Assembly: GCF_001421565.1 (NCBI RefSeq)
Contig: NZ_LMKQ01000002.1
Coordinates: 372,001-436,000 of the forward strand
Source: Agromyces sp. Leaf222
GTDB taxonomy: Bacteria > Actinomycetota > Actinomycetes > Actinomycetales > Microbacteriaceae
DNA length: 64,000 nt
Direction: 5' to 3'
Below, in pieces: positions 24,672 to 33,878 of the stretch (position 1 is the stretch's first letter; each line of letters starts with the position of its first letter). The position numbers and the translations under genes are program-made. Under the pieces are notes generated by a model. It saw only the letters and a program-made list of their open reading frames with translations, made no database searches and had not been told where the DNA came from.

Positions 24672-27212
24672 ATGACCCAGTCCCTGCTCGAGCGCGCGCC
24701 GCGACCGTACGACGCCGACGCCATGTACGTCGCGTTCGTCGACTGGGCCGAAGACCGGGGACTCTCGCTCTACCCCGCGCAGGACGAGGCCGTCATCGAG
24801 ATCGTGTCGGGGGCGAACGTGATCCTCTCGACGCCCACCGGAACGGGCAAGTCCCTCGTCGCCGTGGCCGCGCACGCGGCATCCGTCGCCTCCGGGGGCC
24901 GCAGCTACTACACCGCGCCCATCAAGGCGCTCGTGAGCGAGAAGTTCTTCCAGCTCGCCGACATCTTCGGGGCCGCCAACGTCGGCATGGTCACGGGCGA
25001 CAGCTCGGTGAACCCCGACGCGCCGATCATCTGCTGCACCGCCGAGATCCTCGCGAACCTCGCGCTCCGCCACGGGGCCGACGCCGACGTCGACCAGGTC
25101 GTCATGGACGAGTTCCACTACTACGGCGACCCCGACCGCGGGTGGGCGTGGCAGGTTCCGCTGCTGTTGCTGCCGCGCGCCCAGTTCGTGCTGATGTCGG
25201 CCACGCTCGGCGACGTCACGGCCATCGCCGAGGACCTCGAGCGGCGAACCGGTCGCACGACCGCGCGCGTCACCGGCGTCGAGCGCCCCGTGCCGCTGCA
25301 CTACTCGTACGCCAAGACGCCCGTGCAGGAGACCGTCGAAGAACTGCTCGAGACCCGGCAGGCGCCCGTCTACATCGTGCACTTCTCGCAGGCCGCGGCC
25401 ATGGAGCGGGCGCAGGCGCTCTCGTCGATCCGGGTCGTCACCCGCGAGCAGCGCGATGAGATCGCCGAGGCCATCGGCGGGTTCCGGTTCACGACCGCGT
25501 TCGGCAAGACGCTCTCGCGCCTCGTGCGCGCGGGCATCGGCGTGCACCACGCCGGCATGCTGCCGCGCTACCGCCGCCTCGTCGAGACGCTCGCCCAGCG
25601 CGGCCTGCTGCGTGTGATCTGCGGCACCGACACGCTCGGCGTCGGCATCAACGTGCCGATCCGCTCGGTGCTCATCACCGCGCTCGCGAAGTTCGACGGC
25701 CAGAAGATGCGCCAGCTCAGCGCCCGCGAGTTCCACCAGATCGCCGGCCGCGCCGGTCGGGCCGGCTACGACACCGCCGGCACCGTCGTCGTGCTCGCGC
25801 CCGAGCACGAGATCGAGAACGAGGTCTCGGTTCGCAAGGCCGGCGACGACGCCAAGAAGCTCAAGCGCATCGTGCGCAAGAAGGCTCCGGCCGGGCAGAT
25901 CACCTGGGGCGAGGGGTCCTTCGACCGGCTCGTCGCCGCCGAGCCCGAACCGTTGACCCCGCAGCTGAAGCTCACCGCGGCGATGCTCATCAACGTGATC
26001 GGCCGTGGCGGCGACGTCGTCGGCGGCATCCGCTCGCTCGTCTTCGACAACCACGAGCCGCGCCCGCGCCGCTTCGAGCTCGCACGCCGCGCCCTCGACA
26101 TCCTGCGCACCCTGGCCGACGCCGGCGTCGTCGAGCTGACGCCGGATGCCGCGGCCGGAGGTCTTGGCGTGAAGGTGGCGCTCACCGTCGACCTGCAGCC
26201 GAACTTCGCGCTCAACCAGCCGCTCTCGCCGTTCGCGCTCGCCGCGATCGACCTGCTCGACCCCGAGGCTGCGCCCGGAACCGGCATCGGCACCGGGCAC
26301 TACGCGCTCGACGTCGTCAGCATCATCGAGTCGACGCTCGACGACCCGCGCCCGATCCTCTCGCAGCAGCAGTTCAAGGCGCGCGGCGAGGCCGTCGCCG
26401 CGATGAAGCAGGAGGGCATCGAGTACGACCAGCGCATGGAGCTGCTCGAGGAGGTCACCTGGCCGAAGCCGCTCGACGAGCTGCTCGCCCAGGCCTTCGA
26501 GACCTTCGCGTCGAGCCAGCCGTGGGTGCGCGACTTCGAGCTCTCGCCGAAGTCGGTCGTGCGCGACATGTTCGAGCGCAGCATGTCGTTCGGCGAGTAC
26601 GTCTCGTTCTACCAGCTCGCCCGCAGCGAGGGCCTGGTGCTGCGCTACCTCTCCGACGCGTTCCGCGCGGTGCGGCAGACCGTGCCGAACGACGCGAAGA
26701 CCGAGGAGCTGCTCGACCTCATCGAGTGGCTCGGCGAGCTCGTGCGGCAGGTCGACTCGAGCCTCGTCGACGAGTGGAACGAGATGGTCGACCCCAGCGC
26801 GCACCTGCCTGAAGACGAGGCGGCGGTCGTGCCGCCCGCACCGCCATCGGTCGTGACGAACCGACGGGCGTTCACGGTGCTCGTGCGCAACGAGCTGTTC
26901 CGTCGCGTGCAGCTGGCCGCCCTCGAGCGCGACGACGAGCTCTCCGAACTCGACCCCGACGCCGGCTGGCCCGACGCCCTCGACCGGTACTACGCCGAAC
27001 ACGACGACCTCGGCACGGGTGCCGCGGCCCGCTCTTCGCAGCTCGTGGTCATCGACGAGACGGATGCCGCGGCCGGCGTCTGGCGTGTCGAGCAGATCCT
27101 CGACGACCCGGCCGGCGACCACGACTGGCGCATCCGCGCCGAGGTCGACCTCGAGGCCTCCGCCGAGGAGGGCACGGCCATCGTGCACGTGACGGAGGTC
27201 GTGCGGCTGTAG
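24672..27212 (+). CDS. Ski2-like DEAD/DEAH-box RNA helicase with DUF3516 C-terminal region
   Basis: An 846-residue superfamily-2 helicase. Motif I is STPTGTGKS (about residues 55-63), motif II DEFHYYGD, motif III LMSATLGD, and motif VI QIAGRAGRAGYD. The Q-motif-like YPAQDEAVIEI precedes motif I. The C-terminal ~400 residues match the DUF3516 extension of actinobacterial Ski2-like helicases. These proteins probably unwind structured RNA during decay or ribosome-related processing; the exact substrate is not known. It is a single gene starting at ATG 24672. The motif II DEFH in place of DEVH is a conservative variant. Confidence 0.92.
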   Translation: MTQSLLERAPRPYDADAMYVAFVDWAEDRGLSLYPAQDEAVIEIVSGANVILSTPTGTGKSLVAVAAHAASVASGGRSYYTAPIKALVSEKFFQLADIFGAANVGMVTGDSSVNPDAPIICCTAEILANLALRHGADADVDQVVMDEFHYYGDPDRGWAWQVPLLLLPRAQFVLMSATLGDVTAIAEDLERRTGRTTARVTGVERPVPLHYSYAKTPVQETVEELLETRQAPVYIVHFSQAAAMERAQALSSIRVVTREQRDEIAEAIGGFRFTTAFGKTLSRLVRAGIGVHHAGMLPRYRRLVETLAQRGLLRVICGTDTLGVGINVPIRSVLITALAKFDGQKMRQLSAREFHQIAGRAGRAGYDTAGTVVVLAPEHEIENEVSVRKAGDDAKKLKRIVRKKAPAGQITWGEGSFDRLVAAEPEPLTPQLKLTAAMLINVIGRGGDVVGGIRSLVFDNHEPRPRRFELARRALDILRTLADAGVVELTPDAAAGGLGVKVALTVDLQPNFALNQPLSPFALAAIDLLDPEAAPGTGIGTGHYALDVVSIIESTLDDPRPILSQQQFKARGEAVAAMKQEGIEYDQRMELLEEVTWPKPLDELLAQAFETFASSQPWVRDFELSPKSVVRDMFERSMSFGEYVSFYQLARSEGLVLRYLSDAFRAVRQTVPNDAKTEELLDLIEWLGELVRQVDSSLVDEWNEMVDPSAHLPEDEAAVVPPAPPSVVTNRRAFTVLVRNELFRRVQLAALERDDELSELDPDAGWPDALDRYYAEHDDLGTGAAARSSQLVVIDETDAAAGVWRVEQILDDPAGDHDWRIRAEVDLEASAEEGTAIVHVTEVVRL

Positions 27213-27317
27213 CTCGCGCTCCGGAACAGGCGCGATTCGCGCCGGCGCCCCGAGCACAGTCACGACACGCGCCCGCCGCCCGCTGAGTCCTGTTCCGAGT
27301 CAGGCGACCGCAGGCAC

Positions 27318-27896
27318 CTACCAGCGGCGGAGCACGGTTCCCTTCGGCCCCGCGACGAGGCTCGATTCCGGAACGTCGTCGGCCACCACCGTGCCTGCCG
27401 CCACGACGGAGTCGCGGCCGATGCTCACGCCGGGCAGGATCGTCGCACCAGCGCCGATCCACACGTTCTCGGCGACGTCGATGGGTGCTCCGCTGAGATA
27501 CCGGCGGCGCTCGCCGGGATCGACCGGGTGGCCCATCGTGATCAGCGTGGCGTTCGGGCCGATCATCACCCCCGCGCCCAGGCGGATGCCGGCGTAGTCC
27601 AGGAACGTGCAGTTCTGGTTGATGAACACGCGCTCGCCGAGTTCGAGTCGCAGGCCGTGGTCCGTGAAGAACGGCGGGGAGATCGTGACCCGCGGCGGGA
27701 GCGGGCGCCCGAGGATCTGCTCGAGCAGCCGCGTCCGGCCCGCCTCGTCGTCGAACGGCAGGACGTTCAGGCGCGACGTCAGCTCCGTGACCTCGAGCAC
27801 CCGCCGGCTCATCGCGGCGAACTCGGCGCCGAGCACGCGCTCGCCCTGGGCGAGCAGCTCGGCGTCGTGGATCTGCATGAAACGGTCGGCGTCCAT
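27318..27896 (-). CDS. Maltose/galactoside O-acetyltransferase family (LbH hexapeptide)
   Basis: A 192-residue trimeric left-handed beta-helix acetyltransferase. The N-terminal helical Mac region (AELLAQGERVLGAEF...LNVLPFDDEAGR) precedes hexapeptide repeats. VFINQNCTFLDYAGIRLGAGVMIGPNATLITMGHPVDP includes the catalytic His of GHP. VWIGAGATILPGVSIGRDSVVAAGTVV closes the coil. It transfers acetyl from acetyl-CoA to a sugar hydroxyl. The ATG at 27896 lies 6 nt after GAGAAT (leaderless type). Single gene. Confidence 0.92.
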   Translation of the reverse strand: MDADRFMQIHDAELLAQGERVLGAEFAAMSRRVLEVTELTSRLNVLPFDDEAGRTRLLEQILGRPLPPRVTISPPFFTDHGLRLELGERVFINQNCTFLDYAGIRLGAGVMIGPNATLITMGHPVDPGERRRYLSGAPIDVAENVWIGAGATILPGVSIGRDSVVAAGTVVADDVPESSLVAGPKGTVLRRW

Positions 27897-27904
27897 CCGA
27901 CGAT

Positions 27905-27937
27905 TCTCGCGCAGCAGCGCAGCAGCGCAGCAGCAGC
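27905..27937. repeat. GCA-rich microsatellite (GCGCAGCA units)
   Basis: Repeated GCAGCAGC/GCGCAGCA units lie between the acetyltransferase start and the EamA stop. This is a slippage-prone tract just upstream of the acetyltransferase promoter hexamer. Confidence 0.5.
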
Positions 27938-27949
27938 GCGCGGAGCAGA

Positions 27950-28885
27950 TCAGGCGATGGCGAGCATCGCCGCAGCGGCGAGGGCGAGCACGAGCCCCGC
28001 CCACTGCACGGGGGCGATGCGCTCACGCAAGACGAGCGCGGCGAGCAGGATCGTTCCGGCCGGGTACATGGCCCCGAGCACGGCGGCGATCGAGAGGTCG
28101 CCCGCGCGGATGCCGAAGAGCAGCAGCCCGTTCGCGACGGCGTCGACCACGCCGCAGGCCACGGCGAGTCGGATGCCGGTGGCGAGCGGCGAGCGGCCGG
28201 CCCGCGGCATCCGCTCGGTCGACGCGCCGGCGCTGGCGCTGGCACCTGCGCTGGCACTGGCAGCGACGCGCCCCCGAGCTCGCATCGCCGCGACGATCGC
28301 CACCACGCCGACCGCCGCGAACATGAGGGCCGCGTTGACGCCGCGATTGAGGATCAGCGGCACGATGCCGCTCTCGTCGGAGGTCTGGTCGATGGCGATG
28401 TAGAAGCCGCCGATGGCGGCGCCGGAGCCGATGGCCATCAGGATGCCGCGGAGCGACGGGCGGACGGCGCCGCGCTCGGGCACGAAGCCCACGAGCAGTA
28501 CCGCGACGAGCGCGAGGCCGAGGCCCCAGTACCCGATCGCGTCGAAGCGCTCGCCCGCGAACACGAGCCCGTAGAGCACGGGCACGATCGCGGAGACCAC
28601 GGCCGTCGTCGGCGAGAGGATGCTCATCGGCCCGATGGCGAGGCAGGCGTAGAGCAGGGCGATGCCGATGGCCCCGACCGCGCCCGAGATCGCACCCCAG
28701 GCCACGTCGTGCGGGCTCCATTCGCCGCCGATCACGGGCAGCGCGACGAAGAGCAGCACGCATCCCGACAGGGCGGCGACCGCGGTCGCGAGCAGGGCGC
28801 TGATGCGCTTCGCGGCGAGCCCGCCGAGGAAGTCTGCGGCGCCGAACACGAGCGCGCCCGTGAGCGAGAACACGGCCGTCAGCAT
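27950..28885 (-). CDS. EamA/DMT superfamily transporter
   Basis: A 311-residue protein with ten helices in two EamA halves: VFSLTGALVFGAADFLGGLAAKR at the N terminus, MSILSPTTAVVSAIVPVLYG at the end of the first half, and AMYPAGTILLAALVLRERIAPVQWAGLVLAL in the second. The central loop has an expanded Ser/Ala/Gly stretch (ASASAGASASAGAS) encoded by tandem GCGCTGGC-type repeats. DMT members export amino acids or metabolites. The ATG at 28885 lies 8 nt after TACGAT (28894-28899). Substrate unknown. Confidence 0.85.
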   Translation of the reverse strand: MLTAVFSLTGALVFGAADFLGGLAAKRISALLATAVAALSGCVLLFVALPVIGGEWSPHDVAWGAISGAVGAIGIALLYACLAIGPMSILSPTTAVVSAIVPVLYGLVFAGERFDAIGYWGLGLALVAVLLVGFVPERGAVRPSLRGILMAIGSGAAIGGFYIAIDQTSDESGIVPLILNRGVNAALMFAAVGVVAIVAAMRARGRVAASASAGASASAGASTERMPRAGRSPLATGIRLAVACGVVDAVANGLLLFGIRAGDLSIAAVLGAMYPAGTILLAALVLRERIAPVQWAGLVLALAAAAMLAIA

Positions 28886-28893
28886 GAGGCCAC

Positions 28894-28899
28894 ATCGTA
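28894..28899 (-). promoter_or_regulatory. -10 element TACGAT of the EamA gene
   Basis: On the minus strand TACGAT is followed by 8 nt and the ATG at 28885, suggesting a leaderless or nearly leaderless mRNA. Confidence 0.45.
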
Positions 28900-29021
28900 T
28901 CGGTGCGGATGCCGCGGCGACTGCCGAGAGCCCAATCACGACCGGCTGCAGAACGCCAGACCCCGCCCGGATTTCGCTCATCTGAGCACGGCCGGAACGG
29001 GTTGATGCTCGCCTGCGCGAT

Positions 29022-29043
29022 CTCCCGTGAACACGATGTGAAA
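29022..29043 (-). promoter_or_regulatory. Candidate PHO box (two 11-bp direct units)
   Basis: On the minus strand TTTCACATCGT is followed directly by GTTCACGGGAG. Both units start with (G/T)TTCAC and have an 11-bp period, as in the PhoP direct-repeat units known from Streptomyces. It lies 27 bp upstream of the -35 of a secreted nuclease/nucleotidase gene, a typical phosphate-starvation target. Confidence 0.5.
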
Positions 29044-29069
29044 TCGGCCGGATGATTCCCGGCAACCCC

Positions 29070-29098
29070 TTGGCAGGAGCCAAGCCGAATCATAGGCT
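29070..29098 (+). promoter_or_regulatory. Sigma-70-type promoter of the nuclease/nucleotidase gene
   Basis: TTGGCA (29070-29075), 17 bp, TAGGCT (29093-29098). Start expected near 29105, giving an 80-nt leader. Confidence 0.6.
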
Positions 29099-29185
29099 GA
29101 CGCGCAAAGTGGCCCCCGAGCCGGGGGAGTTCGCCTCCCGTAAACCCGAGTGCGAACGTCACATCGAATGACACAGGGGAGCGTC

Positions 29186-32100
29186 ATGCAGGGTGGTCGT
29201 ACCGTCCAACGCCTTTCCGCCATAGCGGCTACGGCCGCCGGGGCATTGATCGTCGGATTGTTGGGGGCGCCACCCGCGTTCGCCGCGACCGACGGCTCGG
29301 GCGTGGTGATCAACGAGGTGTACGCGCGAGGTGGCAGTGCCAACCAGCCGTACCTGAACAAGTTCGTCGAGCTCTACAACCCGACGAACTCGGCCGTCTC
29401 GCTCGCGGGCTGGTCGCTGCAGTACCGGTCGGCCACGAGCACCGGCGCCCCGGCGGCATCGGGCGTCGTCGAGCTGAGCAAGTCGATCCCCGCGAAGGGG
29501 TACTTCCTCATCGGGCTGAACAGCAACGGCGCCACGGGCGCGGCGCTGCCGACGCCCGACGTGTCGAAGGACGTCGCGCCCAGCGGCACGACCGGGTCGG
29601 TGTTCCTCGCGAACGTCGCGACCGCGATCAACCCCGGAACGGGCTCGATCGTCAACGCGGCCAACGTCGTCGACTACGTCGGCTACGGAGCCTCCCTGAA
29701 CTTCGAGGGCGCGGTCGCCGCATACACCGGCACCAACGCCACCCCGGGCAGCATCTCCCGCACGGGCGGCCTGGACACCGACAACAACGCCGCGGACTTC
29801 GCGTTCAGCGCGACGCCCACCCCGCAGAACTCCGGCGCGGTCGTCGACCCCGAGCCCGAGCCCGACCCCGAGCTCGCGACCATCGCCGAGGTGCAGGGCT
29901 CGACCGACACGAGCCCGTTCGTCGGCAAGACGGTCACCGTCGAGGGCGTCATCACCGCCGACTACCGCACCGGCGGCTACAACGGCGTGACGATCCAGAC
30001 CCCCGGCCCCGACACGACGCCCGGCGTCTCCGACGGCGTCTTCGTCTTCGGCATGCCCGCGGTCGGCGCGGTCGGCGACCTCGTGAAGGTCACCGGCGCG
30101 GTCAGCGAGTACTTCGGCCTCACCGAGATCACGGCGACGGATGCCGCGAGCGCCGAGGTCGTCACCGCAGGCGTCGGCGTGCCCGACGCCCAGCCGCTGC
30201 CCGACTCCACGGTCGGCGGCGTGCGCGAGGCGCTCGAGAGCATGCTCGTCGCACCCACCGGCACCTACCTGCTCTCGAGCACGCACGAGGTCTACAACTA
30301 CGGCTCGCTGTGGCTCGCCGCGGGCGACTCGCTGCCGGTCAAGGGCACCGAGCTGGTCGACGCCGGCGCCGACGCGAACGCGATCGCCGCCGCCAACCGC
30401 GGCCGGCTGCTCGTGCTCGACGACGGCTGGAACGCGACCGTCACCTCCGCGGGGCACCCGGCCGACCAGCCGTACCTCACGAAGGACCAGGTCGTCCGCA
30501 ACGGCGACCGCGTGATCCTGCCCTCGACGCCCTACGTGCTGAGCTACGGCTTCGACGCCTGGCGCCTGCAGCCGACCGCGCCGATCGACAGCACCAGCCC
30601 GGCATCCGCGAAGCCCACGTTCGAGACGCTCAACCCGCGTGTCGAGACCGCACCCGCGGTGGGCGGCGACATCCAGGTCGGCGTCTTCAACGTGCTGAAC
30701 TACTTCACGACCCTCTCGAGCGAGAACGCCAACGCCCGCGGCGCAGCCACGGCCGAGGAGTTCGCGCTGCAGGAGACGAAGATCGTCAAGGCGATCACCG
30801 CACTCGACGCCGAGGTCGTCGCGCTGCAGGAGATCGAGAACTCGTTCAAGCTCGGCGAGGCACGCGACGAGGCGACCGCGACGCTCGTGGCCGCGCTGAA
30901 CGAGGCCGAGGGTTCAGACGTCTGGGCGTACATCCCGACGCCGGCCTCGCTCACTGCAGCGACGACCGACTACATCCAGAGCGCGATCATCTACCGCACC
31001 GACGCCGTCACCCCGAAGGGCGACGCGCAGACCGTGCTGAATGAGGCCGTCTGGGGCAACGCCCGCGAGCCCATCGGGCAGGTCTTCGAACTGCCGAACG
31101 GCAACGACTTCTCGGTCGTCGCCAACCACTTCAAGTCGAAGAGCGGCTCCGGCACCCAGCCGGCCGATGGCCAGGGCTTCTTCAACGCCGACCGCGTCGC
31201 GCAGGCGGAGTCGCTCCTGACCCTCGCCGACTCGCTCGCCGCCGAGGCGGGCGAGGTGTTCCTGCTCGGCGACTTCAACTCGTACGCCGAGGAGGACCCG
31301 ATCCAGGTGCTGACGGGCGCCGGGTACACCGACCTGCTCCCCGAACTCACCGACGACCAGTACACGTACACGTTCGACGGCGAGCTCGGCTCGCTCGACC
31401 ACGCGCTCGGCAACGCCGCGGCCGTGCAGGGCGTGACGGGCATCGGCCGCTGGGCGATCAACTCGCCCGAGTGGAGCGACCGCCAGTACGAGAACGGCTC
31501 GCCCGACGACTCGGTCTTCCGCTCGAGCGACCACGACCCCCAGGTCATCGGTCTCGACAGCTCGAAGCTCACCGACGTGGTCGACATCAGCGTGATGACG
31601 ATCAACGACTTCCACGGTCGCATCGAGCAGGCGGCCCCGTCCGCCGGTGCCGCGGTGCTCGCGGGAGCCGCAGACGCGGTCCGCGCCGAGAACCCGAACA
31701 CGGTCTTCGCCGCGGCGGGCGACCTCATCGGCGCCTCGACGTTCACGTCCTTCATCCAGAAGGACTCGCCGACGATCGCCGCCCTCAACGCGGCCGGACT
31801 CGACGTGAGCGCAGCGGGCAACCACGAGTTCGACCAGGGATGGAAGGACCTCCGGGACCGCGTGCAGGGCGAGGCGGACTTCGAGTACATCAGCTCGAAC
31901 GTGTTCCTCAAGGGCACGAACGAGACGGCGCTCGCGCCGTACTACACGCAGACCTTCGAGGGCGTCACGGTGGGCTTCATCGGCGCCGTCACCGAAGAGC
32001 TGCACTCGCTCGTCAGCCCCGCGGGCATCGCCGACCTCGACGTTCGCCCGATCGTCGAGTCGGTGAACGCGCAGGCCGCGAACCTCACCGACGGCGATGC

Positions 32101-33769
32101 CGCCAACGGCGAGGCCGACGTGCTCATCCTGCTCGTGCACGAGGGGGCGACGACCGCCGCCAAGGCGAGCGTCACCGACAGCTCCGTGTTCGGCAAGATC
32201 GTGGCCGGAGTCGACCCCGAGGTCGACGCGATCGTCTCGGCGCACACGCACCTCCCGTACAACCACGTCGTCGACGGCCGCCCGGTCGTCTCGGCCGGCC
32301 AGTACGGCGAGCAGTTCGGCCTCATGAAGCTCGAGGTCGACGGCAAGACGAAGGAGCTCGTCTCGATCACCAATGAGCTGAAGCCGCTCATGACGGTCGC
32401 GACGACGAACCCGCCGGTGCCCGCCAAGGCGCTCTACCCGGCCGACCCCGAGGTCGCGGCGATCGTCGCCGATGCCAAGGCGAAGGCCGACGTGCTCGGT
32501 GCGGTCAAGGTCGGCGACATCACCGCCGACTTCAACCGCGGCCAGATGCCGGGCACGGATGCGAACGGCAACCCCGTCACCGTCGAGGCGCGCGGCGCCG
32601 AGTCGACCATCGGCAACTTCGTCGCCGACGTGCAGCTCTGGGCGGCCAAGCAGGACGGCGCGGCCGACATCGCGTTCATGAACCCGGGCGGCATGCGCAC
32701 CGACCTGAAGTTCAAGAGCACCGGTGCCGCCGATCCCGACGGCAACGTCACCTACCGCGAGGCGGCCAACGTGCAGCCGTTCGCGAACACCCTCTTCACC
32801 CAGACGCTCACGGGCGCCCAGGTCAAGCAGGTGCTCGAGGAGCAGTGGCAGCCGGCCGGCGCATCGCGTCCGTTCCTGAAGCTCGGCGTCAACGCCGGAC
32901 TCGAGGTCATCTACGACCCGACGGCTGCGGCCGGATCCCGGGTGACCCACGTCTCGCTCAACGGCGTCGAACTCGACCCGGCGGCGAACTACAAGGTCGT
33001 GGCGAACTCCTTCCTCGCGGCCGGCGGTGACAACTTCTTCACCCTCGGCAAGGGCACGGGCCGCGCCGACACCGGCAAGGTCGACCTGCAGGCGATGGTG
33101 GACTGGTTCACCGCGAACAAGACGGCGACGCCCGACCTGGCGCAGCGCTCGGTGGGCCTCGTGCTGCCGGCGCCCGCCAACGGCACCGCCTACGTGCCCG
33201 GCGAGACGCTGAACCTCGCGCTGAGCTCGCTCGACTTCAGCACCACCGAGGTCGCCGCGGGCCAGGTCACCGTCTCGATCGGCGGCATCGCCGTCGGCAC
33301 CGCGCCGGTCGACCGCACGCCGGTCGCCGCGACCGACGAGGGAGGCCGCGCCTCGCTCGCCGTCACGGTGCCGGAGGGCGTCAGCGGCGCGACCTCGCTC
33401 GAGATCGCGGTGGCCTCCACCAAGACGAGCGTGAGCGTGCCGATCACCGTCGAGGTGCCCGAGCCGCAGGCTCCGGTCACGACGATCACGGTCGGCGCGC
33501 CGAGCTCGCTGCTCGTGCGTGCCGGCAGCTCGGTGACCTACAAGGCGCAGGTCTACGCGCTCGACGGGTCGAAGCCGGTCGGCACCGTCTCGGTGTTCGA
33601 CGGGTCGAAGCTCCTCGCCACGGTCGAGCTCACGGCAGCCCAGAACGGTCGCGTCAGCGTGACCGTGCCGAAGCTGTCGCGCGGCGTGCACCTGCTGCGC
33701 GCCACGTTCGACGGCGCCGAGCCGTACACCGACTCGCGCATGTTCCAGATCCCAGTCCTGGCCTGGTGA
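29186..33769 (+). CDS. Secreted ExeM/NucH-type nuclease fused to 5'-nucleotidase
   Basis: A 1527-residue extracellular protein. A Sec signal peptide ends at PPAFA (about residue 33). A lamin-tail domain (VVINEVYARGG...FVELYN, about 38-160) follows, then an OB-like region and an endonuclease/exonuclease/phosphatase domain (about 494-790: VGVFNVLNYF, VALQEIEN, LGDFNSY, SSDHDPQ). Next is a metallophosphatase with MTINDFHGR, GDLIGAS, GNHEFDQG and AHTHLPYNH (about 800-1080), the 5'-nucleotidase C-terminal domain (about 1100-1305) and two Ig-like domains. It would degrade extracellular nucleic acid and dephosphorylate the nucleotides for phosphate and nucleoside supply. ATG 29186 has an AGGGGAG site; there is no LPXTG anchor. 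Single gene. Confidence 0.93.
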   Translation: MQGGRTVQRLSAIAATAAGALIVGLLGAPPAFAATDGSGVVINEVYARGGSANQPYLNKFVELYNPTNSAVSLAGWSLQYRSATSTGAPAASGVVELSKSIPAKGYFLIGLNSNGATGAALPTPDVSKDVAPSGTTGSVFLANVATAINPGTGSIVNAANVVDYVGYGASLNFEGAVAAYTGTNATPGSISRTGGLDTDNNAADFAFSATPTPQNSGAVVDPEPEPDPELATIAEVQGSTDTSPFVGKTVTVEGVITADYRTGGYNGVTIQTPGPDTTPGVSDGVFVFGMPAVGAVGDLVKVTGAVSEYFGLTEITATDAASAEVVTAGVGVPDAQPLPDSTVGGVREALESMLVAPTGTYLLSSTHEVYNYGSLWLAAGDSLPVKGTELVDAGADANAIAAANRGRLLVLDDGWNATVTSAGHPADQPYLTKDQVVRNGDRVILPSTPYVLSYGFDAWRLQPTAPIDSTSPASAKPTFETLNPRVETAPAVGGDIQVGVFNVLNYFTTLSSENANARGAATAEEFALQETKIVKAITALDAEVVALQEIENSFKLGEARDEATATLVAALNEAEGSDVWAYIPTPASLTAATTDYIQSAIIYRTDAVTPKGDAQTVLNEAVWGNAREPIGQVFELPNGNDFSVVANHFKSKSGSGTQPADGQGFFNADRVAQAESLLTLADSLAAEAGEVFLLGDFNSYAEEDPIQVLTGAGYTDLLPELTDDQYTYTFDGELGSLDHALGNAAAVQGVTGIGRWAINSPEWSDRQYENGSPDDSVFRSSDHDPQVIGLDSSKLTDVVDISVMTINDFHGRIEQAAPSAGAAVLAGAADAVRAENPNTVFAAAGDLIGASTFTSFIQKDSPTIAALNAAGLDVSAAGNHEFDQGWKDLRDRVQGEADFEYISSNVFLKGTNETALAPYYTQTFEGVTVGFIGAVTEELHSLVSPAGIADLDVRPIVESVNAQAANLTDGDAANGEADVLILLVHEGATTAAKASVTDSSVFGKIVAGVDPEVDAIVSAHTHLPYNHVVDGRPVVSAGQYGEQFGLMKLEVDGKTKELVSITNELKPLMTVATTNPPVPAKALYPADPEVAAIVADAKAKADVLGAVKVGDITADFNRGQMPGTDANGNPVTVEARGAESTIGNFVADVQLWAAKQDGAADIAFMNPGGMRTDLKFKSTGAADPDGNVTYREAANVQPFANTLFTQTLTGAQVKQVLEEQWQPAGASRPFLKLGVNAGLEVIYDPTAAAGSRVTHVSLNGVELDPAANYKVVANSFLAAGGDNFFTLGKGTGRADTGKVDLQAMVDWFTANKTATPDLAQRSVGLVLPAPANGTAYVPGETLNLALSSLDFSTTEVAAGQVTVSIGGIAVGTAPVDRTPVAATDEGGRASLAVTVPEGVSGATSLEIAVASTKTSVSVPITVEVPEPQAPVTTITVGAPSSLLVRAGSSVTYKAQVYALDGSKPVGTVSVFDGSKLLATVELTAAQNGRVSVTVPKLSRGVHLLRATFDGAEPYTDSRMFQIPVLAW

Positions 33770-33778
33770 TCCGACGGA

Positions 33779-33805
33779 GGGCGGCGGGCCTCGTGCCCGC
33801 CGCCC
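33779..33805 (+). terminator. Terminator after the nuclease/nucleotidase gene
   Basis: GGGCGGCGGGC (33779-33789) and GCCCGCCGCCC (33795-33805) pair perfectly with a 5-nt loop, starting 10 nt after the stop. Confidence 0.8.
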
Positions 33806-33865
33806 TTCGGCGCGCCCGGGCTCGTCCTGACGCGCTCGGCGCCCGCCCCCGCGCCGGGCCTCGTC

Positions 33866-33871
33866 TAGGCT
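33866..33871 (+). promoter_or_regulatory. -10 element TAGGCT of the His-rich membrane protein gene
   Basis: TAGGCT, 7 nt, then ATG 33879; leaderless arrangement. Confidence 0.6.
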
Positions 33872-33878
33872 GGTGCGC

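Noticed and set aside
24510..27263. A 917-residue open frame on the minus strand opposite the Ski2-like helicase
   Set aside because: It is an antisense shadow: high GC makes stop-free opposite frames common. Its composition (Glu/Arg/Val/His-rich, no hydrophobic or domain pattern) is typical of such shadows, and the plus strand has all helicase motifs.
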